NCBI RefSeq assembly: GCF_009738225.1
Contig: NZ_CP018187.1
Location: forward strand, 1,064,501 to 1,128,500
DNA: 64,000 bases
From: Streptococcus salivarius
GTDB lineage: Bacteria > Bacillota > Bacilli > Lactobacillales > Streptococcaceae
Reading direction: 5' to 3'
The position numbers were made by a program, and so were the translations under genes. Under the pieces are notes generated by a model that ran no database searches, was not told the DNA's origin, and saw only the letters and a program-made list of their open reading frames with translations. Each line of letters begins with the position of its first letter. Within the stretch, counting starts at the first letter, position 1. Below, piece by piece: positions 8,175-17,662 of the stretch.

Positions 8175-11100
8175 ATGCGAACAAAAGATTTTATCTACTA
8201 TGCTAGTGCGGCTGTTCTCTTGGCTGTAACTACTCAGGTTGCTCAAGCAGACGAAGTGGCAACACAAACGCCTTCTATTACTGAAGGAAATCAGTATCAA
8301 CCTGCGACAGCGGCTGAGATTTTTGGTGGAGAAGCAGCCTTACCTGTAACTCCTAGTTCAACGGTTTCAGCACCCGCAGCTTCGAGTGAAGTGACAAAAG
8401 CTAGTGCTCCAGCGGTATCTACGTCTCCTGCTTCACAGAGTTCCGAGGCTGCAACGGCATCAACTTCGGTAGCTAACTCTACTGTTGCTGCAACATCAAA
8501 TTCAGTTGCGACTTCTGTAGTAAGTTCAGAAAGTGCTACAGCTTCTACAAGTGCGACAAATTCTGAAACGTCAAACAGCACTGTAGCAACACCTGCTAAA
8601 TTAACGAATTCTACGGATGTTCCTTCGCCAACCCTTAAGGTTCAACCGAAGACTTTTATCGATGTCAGCAGCCATAATGGTGAAATCAGTGTAGATGACT
8701 ATCGTGCTCTTGCACGCCAAGGTGTTGGTGGTGTCGTTGTCAAGTTGACTGAGGATACTTGGTACAACAACCCTAAAGCACCATCACAAGTTCGCAATGC
8801 TCAAATTGCCGATCTTCAAGTATCTACCTATCATTTTTCTCGATACACAACAGAGGAAGAAGCACGTGCAGAGGCTCGTTTCTACATTCAAGCTGCACAA
8901 AACCTTAACCTTCCAAAGAGTACTGTTATGGTTAACGATTTCGAAGACTCTAAGATGCTTCCAAATATCAACCGTAACACTCAAGCTTGGGTTAACGAAA
9001 TGCGTAAGCATGGATACAACAACTTGATGTTCTATACAAGTGCTAGCTGGTTGGATGAGAACAATCTAGGCTATCGTGGACCTGTCTCAACCTCTCAATT
9101 TGGTATTGAAAATTTCTGGGTCGCACAGTACCCATCATCAACTCTTACAGCAACGAACGCCAAAAACATGCGCTATAATGCCAAAACTGGTGCATGGCAG
9201 TTTACAGCTACGGCTAATCTCTTGTCAGGTAAACATGTCTTCGACCACAGCGTGGATTATACAGGACGTTTCACAGCTAATGCTAGTGCTGAGGTTGATG
9301 CAACTCAAGGCAATTTGAGTGGAACCATTTCTATTGTCAACAATAATCCAACTGTTGGTAGCTTTGATGTAGTCATCTCTAATGTCAAAGCACCAAATGG
9401 TGTTGAAACAGTCTCTGTTCCAATTTGGTCAGAAATTAATGGTCAAGATGACATTATCTGGTATACTGCTAACCGTCAAAATAATGGAACTTATACAGTA
9501 AACGTTAAGGCTTCAGCGCATAAAAACTCGACAGGGCTTTATAATATCCACCTTTATTATGTTCAAAAAGATGGTCAATTGACGGGTGTTGGTGGAACAA
9601 CTACGCAAGTCTTCATTGGTAAGACACCTGAGCAGTTGAAACCTAAAGCAAGTTTTGCTATTGAAAACAATAATGCTAAGGCTGGAACTTTTGACGCCGT
9701 TATCACTAATATCTCAGCACCACTAGGTGTTAAAGAAGTTTTGGTGCCATCATGGAGTCTTGAAAATGGTCAAGACGACCTTATTTGGCATAAGGCGACT
9801 AAGCAAACTGATGGCAGCTATCGTGTAACCATTAAGGCAAGTGAGCATAAGGGCACTAAAGGAAATTACCGTGCCGATGCTTATATCGTGGATAACTCTA
9901 ACAATCGCCATTATATTGCTGAAAAAGTAGTGGCTGTTGATTATGCTCGACCAAGTGGTCTCCTTACGATTGAAAACAACAATACTGCAGCAGGTACTTT
10001 TGATGCCGTTGTTCGTAACATTGTTGCTCCTACAGGTTTGAAAGAAGTTCTTGTTCCTTCATGGAGTTTAGCTGGTGGTCAAGACGACCTTATCTGGCAT
10101 AAGGCAACTCGTCAAGCCGATGGTTCTTACCGAGTGACTATCAAAGCAACGGATCATAAGAATTCAACTGGTAAATACCGTGCCGACGCCTACCTTGTAG
10201 ATGACTCTAACAAACGTTTCTACCTTACTGAAAAAGTGGTAGAAGTTACTCAAACTCGTCCTAGTGCAAGCCTCTTTATTGAAAATAATAATGCCGATTT
10301 AGGTACTTTTGACGCTGTTATCCGCAATATCGTAGCACCAAATGGGGTTAAGGAAGTTTTAGTTCCTTCATGGAGTCTCGTTAATGGACAAGATGATCTC
10401 GTTTGGCACAAGGCTAGTCGTCAATCTGATGGTAGTTATCGTGTAACAATCAAGTCTAGTGAGCATAAGAATTCACTAGGAAATTACCGTGCTGACGTTT
10501 ACATCGTAGATAATGCCAACCAACGTCATTATGTCACTGAAACCATTGTAGACGTAAAACATAATAAGCCAGTCGGTACTATTTCAGTTGTTAATAACAA
10601 TAATGATACTGGTACTTTTGATGTCATTATCAGTGATGTTTATAGTCCTAAAGGTGTTCGCACTGTTCAAGTACCTATTTGGTCTGAAAAAGACGGACAA
10701 GATGATATTCGTTGGTATGAAGCAACACGTCAAGCTAATGGTACTTATACGGTAAATGTTCAAGCTACTAACCACAAAAATTCAACAGGTTTGTACAATA
10801 TTCATTTGTACTACATTTTAAATGATGGGTCACAAGTTGGTGTAGGAGGGACAACGACAACAGTTGAATTCCGTAATGCTAAGACTAAAACGCAAACCTA
10901 TATCACTAATGTTAATTCAGAAGCAGGTAGTTTTACAGTTGTTGTTGATCAAGCTCCACAAGGACGTCAGATTAAGAATATTCGTGTAGCTGTATGGTCT
11001 GAGAGCAACCAAGGAAACCTTTCTTGGTACAATACAGCACCTACTGGAACACATACTGAAATCAATGTATCGACTGTTAATCATAAGAATCTCATTGGTA

Positions 11101-11198
11101 ACTATACGACTCACGTTTATGTGGACTATGTAGACAATACTGTAGATGGATTTAACCTTGGTGAGACAGCTCTTGCTCCACGTAATCGTCGTTTATAA
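8175..11198 (+). CDS. Secreted GH25 muramidase with six Bsp-like repeats
   Basis: 1007 residues. A signal peptide (1-25, ending QAD) and a Ser/Thr/Ala-rich linker to ~155 precede a GH25 lysozyme domain (about 160-370). Candidate catalytic residues are D163 in FIDVSSHN and D255/E257 in NDFED. Six repeats of about 95 residues follow, each with an NNN..GTFD / VPxWS / GQDD / HKNS pattern resembling the group B streptococcal Bsp repeat. Repeats 2-4 are most alike, 1 and 5 form a second subtype, and 6 is divergent. There is no LPXTG motif, LysM or SH3 domain, so attachment, if any, is probably through the repeats. Likely a peptidoglycan hydrolase for cell separation or shape; substrate bond inferred from family. 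Confidence 0.85.
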   Translation: MRTKDFIYYASAAVLLAVTTQVAQADEVATQTPSITEGNQYQPATAAEIFGGEAALPVTPSSTVSAPAASSEVTKASAPAVSTSPASQSSEAATASTSVANSTVAATSNSVATSVVSSESATASTSATNSETSNSTVATPAKLTNSTDVPSPTLKVQPKTFIDVSSHNGEISVDDYRALARQGVGGVVVKLTEDTWYNNPKAPSQVRNAQIADLQVSTYHFSRYTTEEEARAEARFYIQAAQNLNLPKSTVMVNDFEDSKMLPNINRNTQAWVNEMRKHGYNNLMFYTSASWLDENNLGYRGPVSTSQFGIENFWVAQYPSSTLTATNAKNMRYNAKTGAWQFTATANLLSGKHVFDHSVDYTGRFTANASAEVDATQGNLSGTISIVNNNPTVGSFDVVISNVKAPNGVETVSVPIWSEINGQDDIIWYTANRQNNGTYTVNVKASAHKNSTGLYNIHLYYVQKDGQLTGVGGTTTQVFIGKTPEQLKPKASFAIENNNAKAGTFDAVITNISAPLGVKEVLVPSWSLENGQDDLIWHKATKQTDGSYRVTIKASEHKGTKGNYRADAYIVDNSNNRHYIAEKVVAVDYARPSGLLTIENNNTAAGTFDAVVRNIVAPTGLKEVLVPSWSLAGGQDDLIWHKATRQADGSYRVTIKATDHKNSTGKYRADAYLVDDSNKRFYLTEKVVEVTQTRPSASLFIENNNADLGTFDAVIRNIVAPNGVKEVLVPSWSLVNGQDDLVWHKASRQSDGSYRVTIKSSEHKNSLGNYRADVYIVDNANQRHYVTETIVDVKHNKPVGTISVVNNNNDTGTFDVIISDVYSPKGVRTVQVPIWSEKDGQDDIRWYEATRQANGTYTVNVQATNHKNSTGLYNIHLYYILNDGSQVGVGGTTTTVEFRNAKTKTQTYITNVNSEAGSFTVVVDQAPQGRQIKNIRVAVWSESNQGNLSWYNTAPTGTHTEINVSTVNHKNLIGNYTTHVYVDYVDNTVDGFNLGETALAPRNRRL

Positions 11199-11369
11199 GC
11201 CTGAACCGCTTTTTATTCAAAACATAAACTTCGATGGATTTATAAGTGATATGGTGCTAAAAAATGAATTTATCAAGTTGTCTTCTTCAAGTCATGTCCT
11301 CTATAGATATGAAGGAAACTAATTTACATATTAGCTTTCTTATACTAAAATACAAATTTATTCAATTTA

Positions 11370-11480
11370 ACTAACGCCAATAACAATGGTTGGTATTCTT
11401 TGGATTACATTCACGGTGTTCAGAGTCGAGATGTAATGGATACTAAACTTGGTGCACCATTCTTCTCAATCTTTGCTTAA
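11370..11480 (+). pseudogene. 3' remnant of a lost coding gene
   Basis: A 36-codon open stretch ends in TAA at 11478-11480 and would encode a protein-like tail with NNNGWYSLDYIHGVQS and GAPFFSIFA. It has no start codon or ribosome binding site and is closed by a stop upstream. A good terminator follows 22 bases after its stop. It looks like the C-terminal stub of a deleted secreted or surface protein gene; the family was not recognised. The remaining ~170 bases between it and the muramidase gene hold nothing recognised. Confidence 0.4.
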
Positions 11481-11502
11481 TCTGATATATAATTAATAAA
11501 TC

Positions 11503-11529
11503 GAGGGAATCTGATGGTTCTCTCTTTTT
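11503..11529 (+). terminator. Terminator downstream of the gene remnant
   Basis: GAGGGAA pairs with TTCTCTC (one G-U) around an eight-base loop, followed by TTTTT. Confidence 0.7.
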
Positions 11530-11551
11530 AATAATCTCGCAGAGAAAACGC

Positions 11552-11580
11552 TTGCATAAATCTAATCTAAATGGTATATT
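11552..11580 (+). promoter_or_regulatory. Promoter of pulA
   Basis: TTGCAT and TATATT are separated by 17 bases; the start codon lies 36 bases downstream of the -10. Confidence 0.75.
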
Positions 11581-11587
11581 AAAAAAC

Positions 11588-11602
11588 ATGAAAACGTTAA
11601 CA
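11588..11602 (+). promoter_or_regulatory. CcpA-binding cre site in the pulA leader
   Basis: ATGAAAACGTTAACA matches all fixed positions of the cre consensus WTGNAANCGNWNNCW. It covers the expected transcription start just after the -10 box, a position where CcpA normally represses. This predicts that pullulanase is switched off by preferred sugars. Confidence 0.75.
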
Positions 11603-11615
11603 AAAAGGAGTTAGT

Positions 11616-14600
11616 ATGAAAAGGAATACTCAAACTAATGACGAAAAAGTCCTTCGTTATAGTCTTCGCAAGTACAAGTTAGGGTTGGCTTCTGTAACCA
11701 TTGGAGCTGTTTTTTTGAGCTTTGCTGCTACTCATGGAGTCAAGGCAGAAGAAGTAGTGTCAACACCTGCCTCAAGTACACAGGTAGAATCAGCTGATTC
11801 TAGTCTTACCACCAGTGGTCTAGTAACTGAAACGCCAACAGCTCCTCTAACAGCTGAGAATACCACAGTGTCCAAGGAAAATGAGCCAGTTTCTCTTCCA
11901 GCAGAAAATACTAGCCGTACTGAGCCTACCAAGCTAACTGAAACTAGCGAAAACACGCCAAAAATAGTAAGTACTAATAATAGTCAAGCTCTCACTAATG
12001 CATCTGAGGAACCTATTGCTGAGGGGTCTATTCGCTTGCATTTCCAAGAGTTGCCAAGTCAGGATAAGGCATCACTTGGGCTTTGGACTTGGGATGATGT
12101 GGAGACGCCATCATCTCAGAAAGGTGCTTGGCCAACAGGAGCAACCTCATTTGCAGAAGCCAAACAGGATGATTATGGTGTCTACTTGGATGTGAAGTTG
12201 TCTTCAACACCTAAAAAACTTAGCTTCCTTATTAATAATGCCGCTGGAACGAACCTTTCAGGGGATAAAGCAGTGGAAATTCTTAGCCCTCAAATGAATG
12301 AGGCTTGGATTGACAAGGATTTTCAAGTTTACAGTTATCAACCTATCCCTCAAGATCACGTTCGTATCAATTATTTCCGTACGGATGGCGACTATAGTAA
12401 TAAGTCTGTCTGGTATTGGGGTGATGTTAAGGACGCTCCAAGTAATTGGCCTGATGGTGTCAATTTCCAACCAAATGGTAAGTATGGTGCCTATTTAGAC
12501 ATTCCGCTAACCGAGGCTGCTAAATCTATCGGATTTTTACTCTTAGATGAGAGCAAAATAGGAGATGATGTGAAAATTCAACCAAATGATTATAAATTTA
12601 GTGACTTGAAAAAAACTCGTCAGCTTTTCGTACGAGATACTGATACGACAGTCTACACCAACCCTTATTTTGTTAAGGATGTGCGTTTGACTGGAGCTCA
12701 GCAGCTTAGTCCAAGCCAAATCGAACTTAGCTTCACCAATTTAGAAGATGTTTCATCTGAGGATATTCTCAAAGACCTAAAGGTGACAGACAAGGATGGT
12801 AACAGTGCAACTCTTAAACAGCTTGAGTTGGATGCTAAACTCAAAAAAGCTACATTAACAGGTGATTTTGCTGCGGAAAATCTACCTTACAAGGTCACTT
12901 TGGGTAATGATAGTTTTAAAACGTCTGAGAGTTGGCAATTGAAGGATACGCTCTACAGTTACGATGGTGAATTGGGTGCCCGTCTTCAAGAGAATGGTAC
13001 TAAGGCACATGTGACACTTTGGTCACCAAGTGCAGATCAAGTAGATATCATTGTCTATGATAAGAATAATCAAGACATGGTTCTTGCTGAACATGCCCTA
13101 AGCAAAGGACCTCGAGGGACTTGGCAAGCTGACTTGCTTGCGACTGATCTTGGTTTGGAAAACTTAACAGGTTATTTCTATCAATATCGCATTAAACGTG
13201 GTGATCAGTCAGTAATCGTTTTGGATCCTTATGCTAAGTCTTTGGCTGCTTGGAATAGTGACGATGCCAGCAAGGGACCTGAACACAAGATTGCCAAGGC
13301 TGCCTTTGTAGATCCTGCTAATTATGGACCAAAAGATCTTGACTACGCTAAGATTCCAAACTTTAAATCTCGAGAAGATGCCATCATTTATGAGGCTCAT
13401 GTCCGAGATTTCACTTCTGATAAGGCTATCTCAGCTGAATTGAAACACCAGTTTGGGACTTTTGCAGCCTTTGCAGAGCGTTTGGATTATCTTAAAGATC
13501 TCGGTGTTACCCATATTCAGCTTTTACCAGTATTAAGCTACTATTTTGTCAATGAAATGCAAAATGGGAAGCGTTTGGATGCCTATGCATCAAGTGATAG
13601 TAACTACAACTGGGGCTATGATCCACAAAACTATTTCTCTTTGACGGGTATGTATTCTGAAAACCCAAGTGAACCAGCTAAACGTATCGAAGAATTCAAG
13701 AATTTAGTTGCTGCTATTCATGCCCACGGTATGGGCGTTATCTTGGATGTGGTCTATAATCATACAGCTAAGACAGCTATTTTTGAAGACCTTGAGCCAA
13801 ATTATTATCACTTTATGGATGCTGATGGCACTCCTCGTTCGAGTTTTGGAGGGGGGCGTCTAGGCACGACTCACTATATGAGTCGTCGTGTCTTAGTGGA
13901 TTCGATTGCTTATCTTACTAAAGAATACAAGGTGGATGGTTTCCGTTTTGATATGATGGGTGACCATGATGCTGAAAGTATCGAGCAAGCTTATCATACA
14001 GCACGCGCTCTAAATCCAAATCTTATTATGCTTGGTGAGGGCTGGGTGACTTATACTGGCGATGAAAACAGCGCTGTTCAGCCTGCCGATCAGTCTTGGA
14101 TGAAAGACACAGATACCGTAGCTGTATTTTCAGACGATATTCGAAACACCCTCAAATCTGGTTATCCAAACGAGGGGACACCTGCCTTTATCACAGGTGG
14201 CAAACGTGACATTAATAAGGTCTTTGACAATATCAAGGCACAACCAACTAACTTCGAGGCTGATTCTCCAGGTGATGTGATTCAATATATTGCTGCTCAC
14301 GATAATTTGACCCTTTTTGATATTATTGCCCAATCAATCAAGAAGGATCCAAGCAAGCCTGAGAATAATGCTGAAATTCATCGTCGCTTGCGTCTAGGAA
14401 ACCTCATGGTCTTGACTGCTCAGGGAACACCATTTATTCACTCTGGTCAGGAATACGGCCGCACCAAACAGTTCCGTGATCCTGCCTACCGTTATCCTGT
14501 GTCTGAGGACAAGGTGCCGAATAAGTCACATCTCTTAGTGGATGAAAAGGGCAATCCATTTGACTATCCTTACTTCATCCATGATTCTTATGATTCAAGT

Positions 14601-15329
14601 GATGCGGTTAACCATTTTGACTGGACTAAGGCGACTGATAGCCAGACCTTCCCAGAAAATACGAAAACGCGTGCCTTTACCAAAGGTTTGATCGCCTTAC
14701 GTAAGTCGACAGATGCCTTCAATTTCAAATCAAAAGCAGATGTAGATGCACGTCTAACGCTATTGACAGTTCTTGGTCAGGACAATGTCGCTCAAGAAGA
14801 TTTGGTATTGGGATACCAAACTGTTGCTTCGAATGGAGATCGTTACCTTGTCTATGTCAATGCTGATAGCAAGGCTCGTCAGTTTGATTTGAGCAAGATT
14901 ACAAATGGCCTATCTTATATGGTTTTGGCAGATGGCAGTCAAGTCAATTTATCTGGAATTAGTGAGTTATCAGGTGTGACAATCAACAATCACATCTTGA
15001 CCTTGGATCCACTAACAGCGACTATTATTCGTTTGACTAATGCTCAGACGCCAACTGAGGCAGTAGATCAGCCTTCTGAAAAGACCGGGTCATTTGGTGG
15101 TAAAGATACTGAAGCAACTAAAGCAAATGTCAAGGCTTCAGGTAAAGAGGACCTTGTTGGAGATGCTGAACTTGTTAATCGTGACAATGGTCAGGCTAAG
15201 ACTGAAGCTAGTCGTCAGACTGATAAACAACTGCCATACACTGGTGAAAAGACAAATCGTGGACTCTTTTTAGCAGGTCTTCTAAGCATTCTTAGCCTAG
15301 GATTCCTTAGAAAACGACGGATGAAATAA
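11616..15329 (+). CDS. pulA: Cell-wall anchored type I pullulanase
   Basis: 1237 residues. It cuts alpha-1,6 branches in pullulan, starch and glycogen outside the cell, feeding maltodextrins to the mal system encoded further along. Order of domains: YSIRK-type signal (YSLRKYKLGLASVTIG, residues 22-37), Thr/Ser-rich region, two CBM41-like starch-binding modules (about 140-230 and 245-345, each with a W-x-W core), a pullulanase insert and CBM48 region, the GH13 catalytic domain with YNWGYDP near 662, nucleophile D779 in FRFD and acid E808 in GEGW, then LPYTG at 1206-1210 with a membrane segment and basic tail for sortase A. AAGGAG precedes the ATG. Confidence 0.93.
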   Translation: MKRNTQTNDEKVLRYSLRKYKLGLASVTIGAVFLSFAATHGVKAEEVVSTPASSTQVESADSSLTTSGLVTETPTAPLTAENTTVSKENEPVSLPAENTSRTEPTKLTETSENTPKIVSTNNSQALTNASEEPIAEGSIRLHFQELPSQDKASLGLWTWDDVETPSSQKGAWPTGATSFAEAKQDDYGVYLDVKLSSTPKKLSFLINNAAGTNLSGDKAVEILSPQMNEAWIDKDFQVYSYQPIPQDHVRINYFRTDGDYSNKSVWYWGDVKDAPSNWPDGVNFQPNGKYGAYLDIPLTEAAKSIGFLLLDESKIGDDVKIQPNDYKFSDLKKTRQLFVRDTDTTVYTNPYFVKDVRLTGAQQLSPSQIELSFTNLEDVSSEDILKDLKVTDKDGNSATLKQLELDAKLKKATLTGDFAAENLPYKVTLGNDSFKTSESWQLKDTLYSYDGELGARLQENGTKAHVTLWSPSADQVDIIVYDKNNQDMVLAEHALSKGPRGTWQADLLATDLGLENLTGYFYQYRIKRGDQSVIVLDPYAKSLAAWNSDDASKGPEHKIAKAAFVDPANYGPKDLDYAKIPNFKSREDAIIYEAHVRDFTSDKAISAELKHQFGTFAAFAERLDYLKDLGVTHIQLLPVLSYYFVNEMQNGKRLDAYASSDSNYNWGYDPQNYFSLTGMYSENPSEPAKRIEEFKNLVAAIHAHGMGVILDVVYNHTAKTAIFEDLEPNYYHFMDADGTPRSSFGGGRLGTTHYMSRRVLVDSIAYLTKEYKVDGFRFDMMGDHDAESIEQAYHTARALNPNLIMLGEGWVTYTGDENSAVQPADQSWMKDTDTVAVFSDDIRNTLKSGYPNEGTPAFITGGKRDINKVFDNIKAQPTNFEADSPGDVIQYIAAHDNLTLFDIIAQSIKKDPSKPENNAEIHRRLRLGNLMVLTAQGTPFIHSGQEYGRTKQFRDPAYRYPVSEDKVPNKSHLLVDEKGNPFDYPYFIHDSYDSSDAVNHFDWTKATDSQTFPENTKTRAFTKGLIALRKSTDAFNFKSKADVDARLTLLTVLGQDNVAQEDLVLGYQTVASNGDRYLVYVNADSKARQFDLSKITNGLSYMVLADGSQVNLSGISELSGVTINNHILTLDPLTATIIRLTNAQTPTEAVDQPSEKTGSFGGKDTEATKANVKASGKEDLVGDAELVNRDNGQAKTEASRQTDKQLPYTGEKTNRGLFLAGLLSILSLGFLRKRRMK

Positions 15330-15336
15330 ATAAGTG

Positions 15337-15366
15337 ACAACAGGTTATTTCCTGTTGTTTTCTTTT
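15337..15366 (+). terminator. Terminator of pulA
   Basis: ACAACAGG pairs perfectly with CCTGTTGT around TTATTT, followed by a T-rich tail. Confidence 0.85.
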
Positions 15367-15368
15367 AT

Positions 15369-15406
15369 TTAGAATCATTCTTATCTGCTCTTTAGAATAG
15401 TTCTTA
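15369..15406 (+). promoter_or_regulatory. Two PerR/Fur-like boxes upstream of the efe operon
   Basis: TTAGAATCATTCTTA (15369-15383) and TTAGAATAGTTCTTA (15392-15406) lie 23 bases apart, about two helical turns. The first differs at one position from the TTAGAATNATTCTAA form of the PerR box; the second is looser. Iron- or peroxide-responsive control would suit the genes downstream. Confidence 0.5.
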
Positions 15407-15482
15407 AATAGCCTAAAACCGTTGACAGTGCTGGTTTCTTCTGTTAGTTTAGATATGTTCTCTTACATACGAGAGATCATTA

Positions 15483-15511
15483 TTGACTTATCATCGTTCG
15501 TTCTTTATTAA
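15483..15511 (+). promoter_or_regulatory. Candidate promoter of the efe-tat operon
   Basis: TTGACT and TATTAA are 17 bases apart, and a GGAG site and ATG follow about 60 bases later. A second TTGACA at 15422 with a weak TAGTTT 17 bases on is an alternative nearer the Fur-like boxes. A palindrome CGACA-AA-TGTCG lies between the promoter and the gene. Confidence 0.45.
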
Positions 15512-15578
15512 TGATAAAACGACGATTCACATATATAACGACAAATGTCGAACACTATCTTGAAAATAGGAGACATTC

Positions 15579-16451
15579 ATGAAAAAACTTAGCAAACTTG
15601 GTGTTGTTCTTTTGGCATCAGGACTTTTATTGACGGCTTGTGCCAAATCTGGTAATTCAAGTAATTCAAGTTCAACTAGCCCAAAACTCACAGCCAGTGA
15701 GCAAAAGCAATTGAAGCAGGCCACAAGTGATTATAAGACTTTCGTTGAAGGCGAAATTGATCAGCTTTTGAAAGATACTGAAGGATTCAGTGAAACCCTC
15801 AAGTCAGGAAATCTTGAAGAAGCTAAGAAACAATATCCATTGATTCGTATGGCTTACGAGCGTTCAGAGCCGATTGCAGAAAGCTTTGGTGAGTCTGACG
15901 TGAAAATCGACTACCGTTTGGTTGATTACATGGACGAAAATAAATCAGAAGACGGTTGGTCAGGGTTCCACCGTATCGAACGTATCATGTGGCAAGATAA
16001 CACGACAGAGGGTACAGCTGCCTATGTAGATCAATTGGTTAACGATATTAAGGAACTCAAGGCTAAAATTGCAACTGTTAAAGTTACTCCAGATATCATG
16101 CTGACGGGTGCTGTAGACCTTCTTAATGAAGTTGCCACTCAAAAGATTACAGGTGAAGAAGAGGTCTTCTCACACACTGATCTTTACGACTTCCGTGCCA
16201 ATATTGAGGGAGCGGAAAAAATCTTTGAACTTTTCAAGCCGTTGATCCAAAAGAAAGATGCTAAACTTGTTAAGACTCTGGAAACTGAATTCAAGAATGT
16301 GAATGGTCTTTTGGACAAACACATGACTGATGAGAAAAACTATAAGTCTTATACAGATTTGAGTGAGGCAGATACTAAGGAATTGGCCGAAGCTGTAACT
16401 AAACTTGGTGAACCATTATCACAAATGGGTGTTATCCTAGATGGGAAGTAA
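15579..16451 (+). CDS. efeO: EfeO-type iron uptake lipoprotein (M75/imelysin family)
   Basis: 290 residues. The signal peptide ends in a lipobox LLTAC with the lipid-bearing C21, so the protein is tethered outside the membrane. The rest is an imelysin-like M75 domain with the HxxE-type motif in GFHRIERIMW and the conserved HTDLYDFRANIEGAEK segment. It lacks the cupredoxin domain found in E. coli EfeO, as in other Gram-positive versions. It probably captures iron and hands it to the permease encoded two genes later. It is first in a five-gene operon, five bases before the peroxidase gene, with GGAG before its ATG. Confidence 0.88.
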   Translation: MKKLSKLGVVLLASGLLLTACAKSGNSSNSSSTSPKLTASEQKQLKQATSDYKTFVEGEIDQLLKDTEGFSETLKSGNLEEAKKQYPLIRMAYERSEPIAESFGESDVKIDYRLVDYMDENKSEDGWSGFHRIERIMWQDNTTEGTAAYVDQLVNDIKELKAKIATVKVTPDIMLTGAVDLLNEVATQKITGEEEVFSHTDLYDFRANIEGAEKIFELFKPLIQKKDAKLVKTLETEFKNVNGLLDKHMTDEKNYKSYTDLSEADTKELAEAVTKLGEPLSQMGVILDGK

Positions 16452-16456
16452 GAAAA

Positions 16457-17662
16457 ATGACTGACGAAAAATTTTTAGATCAAAAAATGGACCGTCGTGA
16501 ATTTCTTAAAAAAGCAGGTATTGGAGGGGCTGGGCTTGCGCTTGGTCTTTCTGGTGCATCTGCTTTTTTCGCTAATCAGGATAGTTCAAGTAAAAAGGCT
16601 TATGATGGTGATGAAGATATTAGCTTCTTTGGCAAGCACCAGGCTGGGATTACGACTCCTATGCAGAAGGCTTGCTACTTGGTGGTGCTAGATCTTCATA
16701 CAACCGATAAAAAAGAAGTCATCCAGCTTTTTAAAGACTGGACCGATTATAGTAGTAAATTGGTCGAAGGAGAGTTAGTCAAAAAAGATGGTTCTAATGC
16801 CCTCTTGCCTCCTACGGATACAGGCGAAACGGTGGGACTCAATCCCTATCGCCTGAGTCTGACTTTTGGAGTTTCGGCTGATTTTCTTAAAAAACTTGGT
16901 TTAGAATCCAAACGTCCTAAGCTCTTCCGTGATTTGCCTCCATTTCCTAAGGAGCAGTTGCAGGACAAGTATACGGGTGGAGATATCGTTATTCAAGCCT
17001 GTGCAGATGATGAACAAGTAGCTTTCCACGCTGTCCGCAATCTGATTCGTAAAGGTCGTAATAAAATCACCATGAAGTGGAGCAAATCAGGGTTTGCAGC
17101 CATCGGAGACCGCAAGGAAACGCCTCGAAATCTTTTTGGTTTCAAGGACGGTACTGCCAATGTTACGACAGAAAAGGAATTCGACAAGGTTGTCTGGACT
17201 GATAGTAAAGATTGGATGAAGGGTGGTTCTTATATGGCTCTTCGTCTGGTACAGATGCACCTTGAAACTTGGGATCGTACTAATTTGCAAGAGCAGGAAA
17301 ACACCTTTGGTCGTTACAAGGAATCAGGCGCTCCCTTTGGTAAGAAAGATGAGTTTGATGAAGTAGATTTATCTAAACTTCCTGTAGATTCGCATGTCCG
17401 TTTGGCTAAAGAAGTAGACCTTCCTATCTTACGTCGTTCATATTCTTATTCAGATGGCATTGATGAGAGAACTGGCCAGTTTGATTCAGGTTTGATTTTC
17501 ATTGCCTACCAGAAGGATCCAGACCGTTTTGTTAAAATTCAGACCAATCTTGGTGCTGTAGACAAGATGAACGAGTACATCACCCATATCGGAAGTGGGC
17601 TCTTTGCTTGCTTTGCTGGGGTGGAGAAAGGAGGCTACCTTGGTCAAGCACTCTTTGAATAA
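16457..17662 (+). CDS. efeB: Tat-exported DyP-type heme peroxidase
   Basis: 401 residues. The N-terminus carries a twin-arginine signal (DRREFLKKAG, R13-R14, then a hydrophobic stretch), so it should be exported folded with heme in place. The dye-decolorising peroxidase fold is shown by GFKDGTAN, holding the distal aspartate, and by DSHVRLA, whose histidine is the likely heme ligand. In the Efe system it is thought to oxidise ferrous iron or act on heme before uptake. It lies between efeO and efeU, and the Tat genes that would export it are in the same operon. It may be the main or only Tat substrate here, which is inference. Confidence 0.92.
   Translation: MTDEKFLDQKMDRREFLKKAGIGGAGLALGLSGASAFFANQDSSSKKAYDGDEDISFFGKHQAGITTPMQKACYLVVLDLHTTDKKEVIQLFKDWTDYSSKLVEGELVKKDGSNALLPPTDTGETVGLNPYRLSLTFGVSADFLKKLGLESKRPKLFRDLPPFPKEQLQDKYTGGDIVIQACADDEQVAFHAVRNLIRKGRNKITMKWSKSGFAAIGDRKETPRNLFGFKDGTANVTTEKEFDKVVWTDSKDWMKGGSYMALRLVQMHLETWDRTNLQEQENTFGRYKESGAPFGKKDEFDEVDLSKLPVDSHVRLAKEVDLPILRRSYSYSDGIDERTGQFDSGLIFIAYQKDPDRFVKIQTNLGAVDKMNEYITHIGSGLFACFAGVEKGGYLGQALFE

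Noticed and set aside
9300..11190. CRISPR-like or satellite repeats in the muramidase gene
   Set aside because: The repetition is ~285 bases, diverged, and in frame; it encodes protein domain repeats.
11257..11370. 36-codon frame starting ATGAATTTATC after the muramidase gene
   Set aside because: No ribosome site and no protein-like composition; likely chance in AT-rich DNA.
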